Shown one piece after another: positions 12,301-21,857 of a DNA stretch of 64,000 nucleotides (the stretch's first letter is position 1; each line of letters opens with the position of its first letter). Origin of the DNA: Opisthorchis felineus (Eukaryota; Platyhelminthes; Trematoda; Opisthorchiida; Opisthorchiidae); assembly GCA_004794785.1 (NCBI GenBank), contig SJOL01008491.1, positions 611,751-675,750 on the forward strand, written 5' to 3'. The notes beneath the pieces are model-generated. The model was not told where the DNA came from, did no database searches, and was given only the letters and a program-made list of their open reading frames with translations. Position numbers and translations under genes: made by a program.

Positions 12301-15300
12301 GTCGTGAGTCAATTGATCTCATTGCACCTACTCGTGCGCTGTTCGGACATTCAAAGGCATTGATATCTGTAAAAGAACGGATTTGCCTTTAACTGACAGT
12401 AAAGAGTGATGAATACACATAGGGAATATGACATTGTCAGTCCGAGACTGGACGCTTCGGGCGGAAAATTTGACCAGAATCTGCCACGGAAGGCATAAAA
12501 CCACCTGAAAAAGAAAAGTAGAGATTTAGGTGAGCATGATTTGCTCTTGCCTCAAAGAACTCAGTCTGTTGTATTTTTAAATCGAAGGCAACCCAGCGAT
12601 TTCGGATGTCTAAACGTACACACTAATCAGTATATTTATTGTATTGATAGATGTTCCTGGTATTTTGCCCCCAATCACTGACAAACTCTTCCCTTTAAAG
12701 GTTATGTTTTTTTCACGTGACTAGGTCTGCTTTGGGTTTGCCAAGACTATGTTAGACGCTTCATCTAGCCCGATGGGAGAGGCAGTCAAAACCAGCCGAC
12801 TCGTGTTCAGTTGGTTCTCCACAATAGCAAGCTTGTTCCCTGTTCTATCACAATAACCTCAACAAAGTCAGAAGTCATGCATATTTTTACAACTGACATG
12901 GATATTTTGCAGTACTGTGGATGCTACGTAAGAAAACCTCATTTCTCCTCTGCGGAGACTGGTTTTGAGCTCAAGTTTTATTCAGTAGTTTAGGAGCTTT
13001 TTGAGAACGTGCACTCTAGTTGAGCCGTCCACGTGCAGCTAAAATCAACTGAGTTCGTCTATCTAGGCGAGTGATGTTCTTCACACCCGCTTCAGAATGG
13101 CGCAATCCACGAGATGGACTACACGTCTGCCCATCCGAAGCCGGTATTCGCTTGTATTGCCTCATCAGTGTTTAGCCGCGTAAAGGCTTTGTTTACAGAA
13201 CCAGTCGATCTGACAGCACCCCAAACTGAAGTAAAGAACAAACTTTGGGGTAGTTGATATGCAGCTAGTTTGATTAGGCGTGCAATTACGAAGGGTGTTG
13301 AAACCCAACATGAGTATAGCTTTCTAGAGGGGAAGCACTCTGCGCTCTGCTCTGGTGCAATTAAAGGATTGCCTCCCGGCAAACAGAACCAGGGACTTCG
13401 TTTACAAAATCCACTATAACGACTGCACTAAGGTTTATATAGGACAGACGGCCAGGGAACTTCACACAAGAAGCGGAGAGCATAGGTGGAAAATAAACAG
13501 GCCGCCGAGAAACGCAGATGAATATCGAGCTCTACTGAAAGACTCGGCAAATGGTGGAACATGCACTGGACGCAGGACACAAAACAGATTTGGAAAATGT
13601 TGAGGTTTTGAGGCGAGGACCATGGTCTACACCACAGAGACTGATGGCCGAGGCGGTGGAAATCGCCAATCATCCTAGCATAAATAGAATGGAATGCGTA
13701 GAACCGGAAAGCGTGTGGAGAACGGCTTTAGGTCAGTCGAACTGACACGCGGTGTTGTGTGGTTATCGGAAGGAGGGCTCATCAACAGAAGTAGCTCAGA
13801 TCTCAGGTGCATTTGATCTGACCGTCCCTCTCCCCAACTAAATCTTCATTGCACTTACAAGCCCACATAGACCAAAGAAATCTACCAGTGGCACCCAAGG
13901 TGAATCATCAGTTGAAGCACCTTGAACCGGAAGATTAAGAAACCGAACCTGATCAAAAATAATTTGAAGTTTTCCCAACCTATCAACCGTAGGCTTTAGG
14001 CAACCACACTAATCGGGAAGACCTCTTAACTTACATTCAACATGAATCTAGTGTGTTAATCTGAAGACGTCTTACTGATTGGTTCTCTGTCTGCCTTAAA
14101 ACCTGACCAACATGGTGACCTGCTCACTTGGCCTGATGAAGCAAAACATTGCCCATTTAAAAACTACTGACTGTCAACGAAGCCCTCCTGAAATGAATTT
14201 AGCTAGTGCTGATGCGGTTCGCCTTCCAGGATGGTATCCCCGTGACTCCCCTGAACTTGGCTGGAGACAATGCAAGAAATGGCGGCTGATTGACGTCAGT
14301 GACGTTCGTGTTGTCAGTTTCTTTCTAGATTGTATGACTTGGCACCTTGAGTTTTAGGCACCTCAGAATGCTTGCGATATGCCAGCATCAGTTCTTTCCC
14401 TCATCCACTCTTTTCTCTTCCTTTCTGTTTAGGTCTTTAAGTATAGTTAAACAAACTTTGTTGTTGTATGGGAGTGAAGCCTCAGTGTGTCAACACCGAT
14501 GTTGCTGTCTCTGGTGATACTGATACTGATGACATCTCTTCCTGCACACACAATGCACGTTTATTCCGGCTAAACTGACCTGATTGGGCATCAAGTCACG
14601 CCATAGTTTTTTTCATTCAGTTGTGCCTTCTCTTGAAGCAGCCTGGACAAGTCCGATTAAGTATCTGCAAGGACTATGCACTGTTTCATTCCCTCTAGAA
14701 AAACGATTATTTTAGTAGGGTAACAAGATAAATTGTCAATAAGTACCCGTTCTTTGTAACTGCAGTGAATGTAAAACACCCACATGCATTGTTATCTCTC
14801 CTTTCGAAGTACAACCGTAGACATTCTGGATACTACGCCGCCGTAGTGATCGTCTCGTTGTTGTTGGCTGTTGGCCTCGCCCTTCTTGTCTACAAGCTCT
14901 ACCCACATCGACACAGCTTGAGAATGCCATTTATAACGGTAAGTTTTTTGTTACCAAGTCTTGGGTTTTTCCATATCCTCCCAATCGGGCTCCGCTTCCG
15001 TTCACCCTGAAGACCACTTATTTCTAGCTACTCATGAGTAGTCGTCGGTCGCCATTTTATCGTCTCCCTGGCCATGGACCACGGACAACCTCTGAGACAA
15101 GCCAGATTTTACTATTTCGGTCCCAGCTTGATAGGCTCGCAGAAGGTATTCCGTGAATATTTGATGAATTGAACATTGATAAAAATGCAGTTTCAACCAC
15201 AGGAACCCCCATCCCACCAAAGAATCTTTTTGGCCACTTCTGCGAGAGGCCTCTCTTTCAGTGGCAATGTTCACTATCTATATCATTTCCCCAGATCATA

Positions 15301-15711
15301 GCAAACTGCGCAAAGTTGTACAAAATTTCAAATAAATTTGAAACCCGAGGGAAACTTCCTTTCCCTGTTATCACTCCTTATATAAAACCATGTTGAACCA
15401 TTATTCAGCTTGTAGAAAATATACCGAAATATAAAATACAACAAGGAATGACAATGGACTGGACAGAATCACATTTGGGGAATAAACCCCCAAATTTCCT
15501 GTCCGCTGTATATAATGCTATAATCCATATATCCATTTGGATCCTGTAATCCGAACCCCACCATTTGATTCCCCAGAAATGGTTTAATGTGATGGGGCTT
15601 GGTGCACACAGTTAGAAACTGTATAACAAACGATATTACGACCAAGTAACAACAGAGTTCAAAGGTGAGCGATAATCAAACGGAACGAACTGAAAGACTG
15701 AGTGTGTCATC

Positions 15712-15755
<44 letters not shown>

Positions 15756-15961
15756 ACATATGCCGTGGTGTGTGGGTGGACGCGAATGCATGTATGTGCC
15801 GAACACTATGTACAGTAAAATAACAACTTCAAATTACTAAACCAACAAAATTTTCTTCATCCTTTTTAAAACAGTCTCACGGACGAGTTCTACCCAGACG
15901 GACTTTCTGGAGACAACAGGGTGAGAGCGTGCTTGTGGAGGAACCTGACTGCGACGACTAA
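167..15961 (+). CDS. Stabilin-like EGF/FAS1 transmembrane receptor (3' part of a multi-exon gene, 5' end outside window)
   Basis: Seven exons can be read on the plus strand: 167-324, 2335-2455, 7366-7565, 9016-9225, 11781-11882, 14766-14938 and 15875-15961 (stop TAA 15959-15961). In order they encode EGF-like repeats with the C-x-C-x(2)-G-Y-x-G-D-G pattern, one FAS1 (fasciclin) domain, a hydrophobic membrane-spanning helix and a 28-residue tail. EGF plus FAS1 plus a C-terminal transmembrane segment is the stabilin arrangement; in animals stabilins are scavenger/adhesion receptors at the cell surface. Splice phases agree across the first five exons. The TM exon opens with 2 nt of a split codon while the last FAS1 exon ends in phase 0, so at least one exon between 11883 and 14765 is missing from this model. 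The function in this organism is inferred from the family only. Confidence 0.75.
1852..2140 (+). repeat. Hammerhead-ribozyme repeat units, head-to-head inverted pair
   Basis: About 57 bases at 1852-1908 are the imperfect reverse complement of 1935-1992 (shared core around CTCAACTGAATTCAGCTAAA). They are separated by a spacer containing TTCAACTGAATGTGCTGC, which recurs in the other copies. The right arm continues in plus orientation through the hammerhead at 2073-2115, so two units of the repeat lie head to head. Confidence 0.75.
2073..2115 (+). ncRNA. Hammerhead ribozyme, copy A (type I)
   Basis: Stem I is GCCTAC (2073-2078) with GTGGGC (2110-2115); the core is CTGATGA (2079-2085); stem II is GTCC-TACGAA-GGGC (2086-2099); then GAA (2100-2102). 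Stem III is the palindrome ACCGGT with no loop (2103-2108), and the nucleotide at the cleavage site is C2109. All invariant hammerhead core bases are present. The C-to-T change in stem II keeps pairing as a U-G wobble. Hammerheads self-cleave RNA after position 17. Confidence 0.85.
2335..2455 (+). CDS. Stabilin-like gene, EGF exon 2
   Basis: The exon follows CCTGTAG (ending 2334) and ends before GTAAGT at 2456. It reads [14 protein letters not shown], completing the EGF repeat started in the previous exon, then a cysteine-rich stretch that begins another EGF-like unit ([12 protein letters not shown]). The single trailing A joins the AA that opens the exon at 7366, so the phase fits exactly. 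Confidence 0.7.
2705..3060 (+). pseudogene. Tc1/mariner-family transposase remnant
   Basis: Translation in shifting plus-strand frames resembles the DNA-binding half of a Tc1-like transposase: AVVSRKQ and SHSRPMGK (family SQSVVSR...GSHSRRHGQG region), [10 protein letters not shown] (family I/V-x-R-x-A-R-x-x-R) and [12 protein letters not shown] (family S-x-x-T-V-R-x-R-L). At least two frameshifts and stops interrupt it and no DDE catalytic core was found downstream. It lies in an intron of the stabilin-like gene. Confidence 0.5.
3061..5559. other. Intronic sequence with no recognised gene
   Basis: The longest ORF is 137 codons at 3315-3728, with no motif and an overlapping 101-codon ORF on the other strand. 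I could not identify any exon or repeat here. Confidence 0.4.
5560..5775 (+). mobile_element. LINE-A C-terminal / 3' fragment
   Basis: The frame reads [12 protein letters not shown] and, after a stop, [20 protein letters not shown]. It is the same conserved C-terminus found at 14218, 23085, and (minus strand) 54810 and 61110. The sequence after it (CCTTCCCCGTCCACT...) matches the 3' region of those copies, so this is the tail end of an APE-type non-LTR retrotransposon. Confidence 0.65.
5776..7365. other. Intronic sequence, mostly unassigned
   Basis: The only recognised item is a 28-bp scrap of the hammerhead repeat at 6390-6417 (GAGTTTTCAGTAACCTTGTG). No exon was recognised. Confidence 0.4.
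6390..6417 (+). repeat. Hammerhead-repeat scrap without ribozyme
   Basis: It matches the segment that follows the ribozyme in intact units (GAGTTTTCAGCAACCTTGTG) with one change. No ribozyme core is left. Confidence 0.45.
7366..7565 (+). CDS. Stabilin-like gene, EGF end and start of FAS1 domain
   Basis: The acceptor is a good pyrimidine tract ending TTTCCAG at 7365 and the donor is GAG|GTAAAT at 7566. The protein begins [13 protein letters not shown] (end of an EGF unit) and runs into a FAS1-type N-terminal half that ends [11 protein letters not shown]. This corresponds to the conserved FAS1 H1 motif (T/F-V-F-x-P-x-D/E). The exon ends in phase 0. Confidence 0.72.
7690..7860 (-). repeat. tRNA-like SINE candidate
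   Basis: On the minus strand there is an A-box-like stretch (GGTAACACAGTTAGTGAAGC) and, about 40 nt later, a B-box-like GGGTTCGTATCC. The spacing suits an RNA polymerase III internal promoter. It differs from the main SINE family in this window. Confidence 0.35.
9016..9225 (+). CDS. Stabilin-like gene, central FAS1 exon
   Basis: Starting in phase 0 after GCAGAG, the exon encodes 70 residues including [20 protein letters not shown]. This matches the FAS1 H2 region (hydrophobic-x-x-H-hydrophobic-V followed by an L-x-x-x-x-L stretch), with the histidine conserved. It ends VIEIYPE before GTAAGT at 9226. An alternative acceptor 2 nt upstream (CAG ending 9013) would break the phase with the preceding exon. 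Confidence 0.7.
9226..11780. other. Intronic sequence of the stabilin-like gene
   Basis: Small overlapping ORFs (for example 104 codons at 9327-9641) have no recognisable motif. No further FAS1 exon is needed here because both flanking exons are phase 0 and domain-contiguous. Confidence 0.4.
11781..11882 (+). CDS. Stabilin-like gene, end of FAS1 domain
   Basis: The acceptor is TGTTACAG ending at 11780 and the donor is CCA|GTAAGT at 11883; the exon has exactly 34 codons in phase 0 at both ends. It begins [12 protein letters not shown], which fits the final beta strands of a FAS1 domain (family pattern N-G-x-hydrophobic-x-x-I-D-x-hydrophobic-L). The reading frame stays open for about 120 nt upstream of the acceptor, so an extended exon is possible. 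Confidence 0.65.
11883..13240. other. Intronic sequence; an unlocated exon may lie here or up to 14765
   Basis: The phase mismatch between the exons at 11781 and 14766 requires an exon of 3n+1 bases in this interval. I found no candidate with convincing splice sites and domain content. Confidence 0.35.
13240..13745 (+). pseudogene. Penelope-like element: RT C-terminus and GIY-YIG endonuclease remnant
   Basis: Frames on the plus strand read [15 protein letters not shown], then [20 protein letters not shown] and [10 protein letters not shown]. These are the linker and GIY-YIG nuclease of Penelope-like retroelements, with V-Y-K-I, the paired cysteines, K-x-Y-I-G-Q-T and T-R-x-x-E-H all visible. 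Around 13550 the frame shifts by one and continues [18 protein letters not shown] and then NHPSINR, the conserved C-terminal half of the nuclease. The reverse transcriptase proper is absent and the upstream part contains stops, so this is a 5'-truncated, frameshifted copy. It sits in the last large intron of the stabilin-like gene. Confidence 0.8.
14190..14545 (+). mobile_element. LINE-A C-terminal and 3' end fragment
   Basis: It starts with [10 protein letters not shown] and GWRQCKKW, then follows the LINE-A 3' region as far as a tail resembling GTGTCAACACCGATGTTGCT and a short (GATACT/TGA) run, the same end as at 28370-28440 and 54530-54600. It lies immediately upstream of the transmembrane exon of the stabilin-like gene. 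Confidence 0.6.
14766..14938 (+). CDS. Stabilin-like gene, transmembrane exon
   Basis: Between an AACTGCAG acceptor (ending 14765) and GTAAGT at 14939 the exon opens with two nucleotides of a split codon, then 57 codons. A polar stretch is followed by [20 protein letters not shown], about 20 hydrophobic residues that would span the membrane, then a basic juxtamembrane stretch rich in K, H and R (stop-transfer, cytoplasmic side). The exon joins 15875 in phase 0. Confidence 0.72.
14939..15874 (+). other. Last intron of the stabilin-like gene
   Basis: It is bounded by GTAAGT and TTTAAAACAG and contains a long (TG)n microsatellite. Nothing else was recognised. Confidence 0.55.
15715..15751 (+). 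repeat. (TG)n microsatellite
   Basis: Nearly perfect TG dinucleotide run of about 37 bases in the last intron of the stabilin-like gene. Confidence 0.95.
15875..15961 (+). CDS. Stabilin-like gene, terminal exon (cytoplasmic tail)
   Basis: After TTTAAAACAG (ending 15874) the frame gives 28 residues and a TAA stop: [15 protein letters not shown], then an acidic end EEPDCDD. Phase 0 matches the TM exon. The tail is short and switches from basic to acidic. Confidence 0.68.
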   Translation, partial: SHGRVLPRRTFWRQQGESVLVEEPDCDD

Positions 15962-18900
15962 ATGGTAGTATTCTCCTGTTCATGACAGCTATGATTGGAA
16001 AGTTCTTTTTCTTTATTTCATGCGTTACATCGTGTGTCTATATTTTACTCTACACCATGATTATCGATCGTCCCATCCCCTCACGAACCAATGTATGCAC
16101 CATTGCTGCCTTTTCGTTACCGTTCACATGACGTTCTCAAGGTTTGTATGTCTAAATTCGAAATGCATTACTTGCAAGACGATGGTGAATCAGTCCAACT
16201 ATAGGCACCAGTGAGACAAACCAACCGCTACTGAGAAACTTGCGTATAACTTACTACTTGGATATATTTCTGTTCTATCGGCCTTTTTCAAGTATGAAAT
16301 ATTCAGAAATTTGTGTTACGTCATCTCTACTGGTCTTGGATGGGTGACTTTTTAAAGCACTACGCAAATAGTTACTACCGTTCAGCTGAAAGCTAACAGA
16401 AATATGCCAGCGTAAGTTCGCAATTGATTGGTCACGTGGTATTCGGTGAAATTTCCTATTGATGTTCACTCTACAAAATCGATGCTCATTATCGAATCAC
16501 AGTTTCATCGAGTTCACTTCAGGTACGATAATTCCATACCAAGAAGAAGAGTGTGGACAACTTTCTCATCTTTTGGATTGGGAAGTCCTAGATTTTCCAA
16601 TGTTAAAAACAGGCTCAAAGTACAGTCACCATCTAATCCCTGATTTTCATCGGGACGCACGCTGTACGTTTGTCTGTCCACTGAGAAGCCTAGTTCTCTT
16701 TCGCGTGCAATGAATCATTGGCTAGCACAAATCCAAAGTCTAGATTTTGGAATGCTATCACTGAAATGTCTCAGTCAGTTACAAGAGACTACCGTATGAT
16801 CTGATTGTTGGTCGTTAGTGTGTATGAACCGACAGACGTATTTTCACTTTCCTTACGTCGGATGCGTTTAGTTGGGGTGAGAGTGGATATATATTAGCGT
16901 AAGTATGGCTGCTGCAGGTGATACACGTTTGGGGACAGGACTACTCGGAGAATTCGCCCCTACGTTGCCTTTCAGAAGTGGCTTTGCTCCATTCAACCGA
17001 ATAGTTAAATGTCATACTCGGTGGGGACCTGTAACCATTTGTAATTTGCCACCCAACAGATCGAGCGACTCACGTTCCTCGCACCCTCCAAATTCCAGTT
17101 TAGTTCAAGCGATTGAGCAGTGCTGTGTTGAGATTCCCCAGTTTTACTCAACTGAATCACTGAGCTTTTCTCCAAGCGACAGATCACACCTTAATTACGC
17201 AACTTCAGCGCCTATCTGGATTGACCACGAATGCATAGCAGCAGCTGGACAAGGAACTGAAATAATATGTTAAGGTCTTACTGAACTCACACGTGCACAC
17301 GACTGATGGTCACAGAGTTGGCCACGCTACTTTCAATACACGAACTACACTCAGTGGGTACGAAAAGTTCTTTACACCAAATGAAATGAGGGATCGGGTC
17401 GCTCCCATATCAAACATGCGGTCAACCGGGAAACGCATCCGAGAATACACCTCACAATACCATAGAACTACAAATGCACACTCAACCCGTTTAAACCAAC
17501 CCTCCCAAGAGTAGGACATCATGATCTCTCCAGTGAACGACCTGTCTTCTGAAGCAATGTGCATGATCGGGCATTAGTGAACCACGACATAAAAATTTCC
17601 ATAAAGGATTGTGCAAACTACCGTAAACGAAAGACTTTCTACAAGTCTTTCGTCATCTCCGGTGGAGTTCATCTTCCGAAAAATGCAATACAACTCGTGC
17701 TGAACTGATGTTTGAGTAGAAATTGCAGAGAAATCCAAGTCACGTGTGACTTCATGCTCCTCAATAAAAAAGGTTCTCAAAATACGGACCCCAAATTTAC
17801 ACCTGGTTTGATAAACAAAAGCAATAAATTCGGAAGGGAATATGAGTGATCTTTGGTATAAAAGTGTGAATTTGCAGGGGCCATTGAATGTTGAGCGGGA
17901 TCTAATGAGAGGGCGCCATTTTGAATGGAATGGGTGGCTACAGTGTGCATCAGGTCATTCGATATGTACCCTGAACGAATAGAAAGACGAGGAGGTTCGA
18001 TCTCGAGTTGATTCAGCGACCCTTTCAATGTACACATCATTCACTAACCGTAGACGAACGATATGTCACTATAATCTTCACAAGAGATTTGTATATACAC
18101 AAGTTCATTTTGTTCAGGCAGGTCGTTCTTTCCTTAAAAGAACATCTACCTATAGTAATAAACCTAATTTTGAGACATCTGACTTTCAGGCACTCTCTTT
18201 TCCTATGGGACGGTGGCAGAGTCAGTTCCGTGTTTCGACTATAACATGGTTTGTAAACCTCTGTGTCAGGTGGCCAAGTGTGGTTTTGCTGGAAGTTCGA
18301 GTGAGAGATCTGAGATTTTCACTTTGGTTTTGAGCAGAATAGCCCATTAAGAGTGGTTGGATAAACTTTAGAGATTAGTAACCAGGACTCTGCTTTGCTC
18401 ACTAAACTGGAGGACGTTTTCAGAGCTTAGTTTTTATTATTGTCTGGGTAGATTGTAAGAATTTGAATCAGTTATAGTGCTCTCACGTGACGTTTACCCC
18501 CTTGTAGCGGCTATTCTCATAATAGTGTTACTTTCCGTGGCACAGTGAGAACTCTATATTGCAGAAGGATCACTCACTACTCTAACCTAAATGGCGACCA
18601 AAGTTTGCACATTCGCATTCGCATTCCCCCTCTACGAAGATCATCAATACCAAAATTCCGATTGGGTTGTTGTTTTCTCCCGTTTGTTGCACTTAGCAAA
18701 CGTATCTTGCGCTTGTGTGCACTGATATCTTGTACGGAAAATAACTTAGGAAAATCGCTGAGACACACTCAACTCATCCAGGGCATTGGGACTGTGTGAA
18801 ACCGATAGGTTTATTCAGAATTGGAGTGTGCGCGTCCACTCAAGCACTGGACAAAACAAGATGTCTAAAGCTCGGGAAGCCGAGTGGCTAGGCTAGTGGA

Positions 18901-19860
18901 CTGCTACTTCGACGACCCGAATTCGAACCCCAATTAGATGCCTTCAAACTGACTGCCGGGTTCCAATCTGTTGATCAGTGCACATGCTGTTTCATAAACA
19001 ATGGTGTAAAAAGATTCCCCACCCTTGAAAAACCCTCAGTCATTTTTTACAGCCAGCCGTTTGAAGTCAATCGTGGGAGCTGTTGACTGGTTAAATGGCG
19101 ATGACTAGTGTGTAAGAAGCGAACGTAATTTCTCACACATACTATACCCGAGTCAGGAGAATTCTGTTCATCGGCTGGTATGCGTTCTCGGCTCCCAGGC
19201 AGATAAAATCACCCATTACATTGTGTGAGGCTGAGTAAACAAGCACGGAATATGTGGTCAAACATTGCAAGTGACAGGTTTGCTGGCTTCCCACCTCATC
19301 CGTCTTACAGGCCCAGCCCTGATTCACTGTATACTTCACTAGGGATGTGCATGCAAGTGCTTTTGAAAACCAAAACCAGGTTTATCCTTGGATCCTACTT
19401 TCAGCGTCTAAAACCGTGTCTCTGATGAGCAGGTGCGTGGCACTCAGACTGAGTAACTGCTTTCGTTTCTCTTGTAGGGTCACCTGTTTTTGTCCATTTG
19501 TCACTCAGTAATCCAGTCTCAGCGAGCCATTGACGGTCAGGTACCCACTAATCTCTAATCAGCTTGGTTCCACCAAAAATCTAAGGGAAATGTTAATCTC
19601 TCCGAATGAGCCGTCTCATAACACCCTGGGTTCCCAATCTTTCTGCCCAAGAAGTTTGTTCCTTTCTGGCGGACCACGTATTACCCAGGGTCCGCATAAT
19701 AACTTTCTTTATTATCCTTGTGGTAAACAACCCAAACGTAGTCTAAAAATGAGCGAACAACTTTGGACCCCAATCAAATAGTTGAGAGAAATAACTTCAG
19801 AATGTCCAATGAAGGCTGTAATTGATCAGTTAAATCTTATTAATTTTGAACAAAACTGAG
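15962..19860. other. Intergenic sequence with no recognised gene
   Basis: It follows the stop of the stabilin-like gene. The longest ORF is 122 codons (16905-17273, +), with no motif and no codon or splice support. A tRNA-like SINE candidate lies at 18870-18950. Confidence 0.4.
18870..18950 (+). repeat. tRNA-like SINE head candidate
   Basis: CCGAGTGGCTAGGCTAGTGG resembles a pol III A box and AATTCGAACCCC a B box about 30 nt later. The sequence is not the main SINE family of this window. Confidence 0.35.
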
Positions 19861-19861
19861 T

Positions 19862-20110
19862 CACTTTGACAAATACACTCATTTGCAAATCAATTTGGTT
19901 TTCACGGGAGACTCAAGTGAGTCTCTCGTTTATGATGTTCTTCAACTGAATGTGCTGCACACAGGCCGCCTCATGTTTCAGTTGGTACGATATTCGAGAT
20001 ATCGCAGTATATTTTCATGAAGGAAACTGCTCACAAGGTTGCTGAAAACTCTTCGACAGCCCACGACCGGTTTCGCCCTTCTTGGGGCTCATCAGGTAGG
20101 CGCACTTTGC
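19862..20110 (-). repeat. Hammerhead-ribozyme repeat unit, copy B
   Basis: Minus-strand unit: it starts (plus-strand order) with ACACTCATTTGCAAATCAAT, contains TTCAACTGAATGTGCTGC and GATATTCGAGATATCGC, and carries an intact hammerhead at 20059-20101. It ends about 490 bp upstream of the CCCH zinc-finger start codon. Confidence 0.8.
20059..20101 (-). ncRNA. Hammerhead ribozyme, copy B
   Basis: Read on the minus strand: stem I GCCTAC/GTGGGC, core CTGATGA, stem II GCCC-CAAGAA-GGGC, GAA, loopless stem III ACCGGT, and C before the cleavage point. Every invariant core base is present. Confidence 0.88.
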
Positions 20111-20597
20111 TTGGCGAATCAGCATTTGGGCTGGCAAACTTTTGTGTAACACATGTCAGATGCGGTGCGTCACGTCCAACACAAACGTGGAGACAAACCT
20201 AGAGCACAAGCACAGACAGTTGACGTCACCGACCCACAATTCCTAACGTCGAAAAACTAAAAGGTCAACTTGCGAAAAACAGCCCACTTCAGTGTTTTCG
20301 TCACCTCAGGGGGGTGTCGATTGGCCGAACAAGTGGCGGCGCAAGAACGGACGAATCAGCTGAGCCTGATCGAACTGGCGACCAGACCATCGCTCACTGG
20401 ACTACTGTCGACCTTGCGGCACGATGCTGGGCGCGTGAACACTAATCGCTTATTTGGATCGATGTGGACAGCTGTTTAGTGGAGTGCAGTGGGTAGAGCG
20501 GCGCTGGTGTGTTGGATACAAATTTCAATCAATTGGTAGGCTATTAGACTCTCCATAACGTTTTCTAAGCCCTAGGCCGCTGCACTGAATTGAAGAG

Positions 20598-21857
20598 ATG
20601 TCGTTGCACTTCCTGGTGAACGGTCGGCTTCCGGATGCTGTCCAAACAGGGTTAACTTCATCAGTTTCACCTGACGGAATTGCTTGTTTATCTGCAGAAC
20701 TGAATAGCCTACAGATTCAAGACTCTGGGATTCTGAGTGGTCCGAGCTCTGGATTCAGCATAACAAACAACAGTCCAACCGGTCACTCGAGTGACCCACG
20801 ATCCGATGTATTACCTCCTGTGGCCGTTTCAGATGGCTCCTGCGACAAACTCAACCAATTACCTTGGTGGCCTGCAAACAAACATATCAATCCTCCCCCG
20901 AATAAACTTATTGTTGGGGTCCCTCCAATCAATGCGTCCTACAGTTTGCAACCGGTCCCGCCAGTGATTCGACCGATGCTCCCCAGTGCCGATTTCACCA
21001 TTCCATTTTCGATACCGTCACCTTCTCGTGAGGAAGTAGTTGGGTGGTCTCCTGTCAACCACTTTTTTCAGTATGTTCCGCAGTCTCCATACACCTGGTT
21101 GGATGGAGCGGTTCGGTTCCCGTGTGTCGCTACTTCCAACATGACCGTTCCACCAGCTTTACCGCTCGTACCTCAACCTATGTATTTCGTTCCACTCATG
21201 AACCAGGTGCCCTTAAATCAACCCATCGTTCCGATTACACCGCCACCGCCACTTGTTCAGAGTTGGATTAGTGGCTTTCCAAACAACCTGACCCCACCAG
21301 AGGAACATTCCATGACCATTCCTGCTCGTCCTCCACGGACTAGCCTACACCTTGGGACTCCAGAGTTGGCCACCCCAACATCTTTCGCAAATATCTCTTC
21401 GACTGGTAGGCGACTTGCTACCAACGGAGAGCCAAACTACGCACAAACTGGACGAAGGTCCTGTGTGGACCAGGTGCATTCACGTTCAGAAGTGAACAAA
21501 GGGAAGATGAACACTGGTCCGTTGAACTCCAAATCATCGGGCAAGAAAAAGCTGGGGTTCCACAATAACATTCTGTATAAGACAGAATTATGTCACGATT
21601 TTCTAGTGAGCCAGGCATGTCCTCGTGGGCTTGCTTGTCAGTATGCGCATGGCGAAATGGAGCTCCGTGATCCTCGAAACCATCCTCTCTACAAAACCAC
21701 AGTTTGTCAAGACTTTCGTCTGACTGGAACTTGTGTTCGCGGGGCCAAATGTCTTCATCTCCACCCACCAGAGACTATCACAAAAAAGCCGCAGCGACCC
21801 AATAGCCCTTGTTTGGCCCGCTCAACACCAAAGTCAGGGACAGCTGCCAGTGCGTGA
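20598..21857 (+). CDS. Tandem CCCH zinc-finger protein (ZFP36/TIS11-like), 419 aa
   Basis: This is an intact single ORF. An in-frame TGA at 20586-20588 lies just upstream of the ATG, supporting this start. Residues 332-351 (C-x8-C-x5-C-x3-H, CHDFLVSQACPRGLACQYAH) and 370-389 (CQDFRLTGTCVRGAKCLHLH) form two CCCH fingers, each preceded by YKTEL or YKTTV and separated by 18 residues between the first H and the next C. That spacing is the signature of the TTP/TIS11 family, which binds AU-rich elements in mRNA 3' UTRs and promotes deadenylation and decay. The ~320 N-terminal residues are low-complexity and rich in P, S and N; the C-terminal tail is 30 residues. The second finger's lead-in YKTTV departs from the usual YKTEL. 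RNA binding is inferred from the family. No intron is apparent in the coding region. Confidence 0.92.
   Translation: MSLHFLVNGRLPDAVQTGLTSSVSPDGIACLSAELNSLQIQDSGILSGPSSGFSITNNSPTGHSSDPRSDVLPPVAVSDGSCDKLNQLPWWPANKHINPPPNKLIVGVPPINASYSLQPVPPVIRPMLPSADFTIPFSIPSPSREEVVGWSPVNHFFQYVPQSPYTWLDGAVRFPCVATSNMTVPPALPLVPQPMYFVPLMNQVPLNQPIVPITPPPPLVQSWISGFPNNLTPPEEHSMTIPARPPRTSLHLGTPELATPTSFANISSTGRRLATNGEPNYAQTGRRSCVDQVHSRSEVNKGKMNTGPLNSKSSGKKKLGFHNNILYKTELCHDFLVSQACPRGLACQYAHGEMELRDPRNHPLYKTTVCQDFRLTGTCVRGAKCLHLHPPETITKKPQRPNSPCLARSTPKSGTAASA

Noticed and set aside
16905..17273. 122-codon plus-strand ORF downstream of the stabilin-like gene
   Set aside because: No recognisable domain and no supporting signals; kept only as a note.
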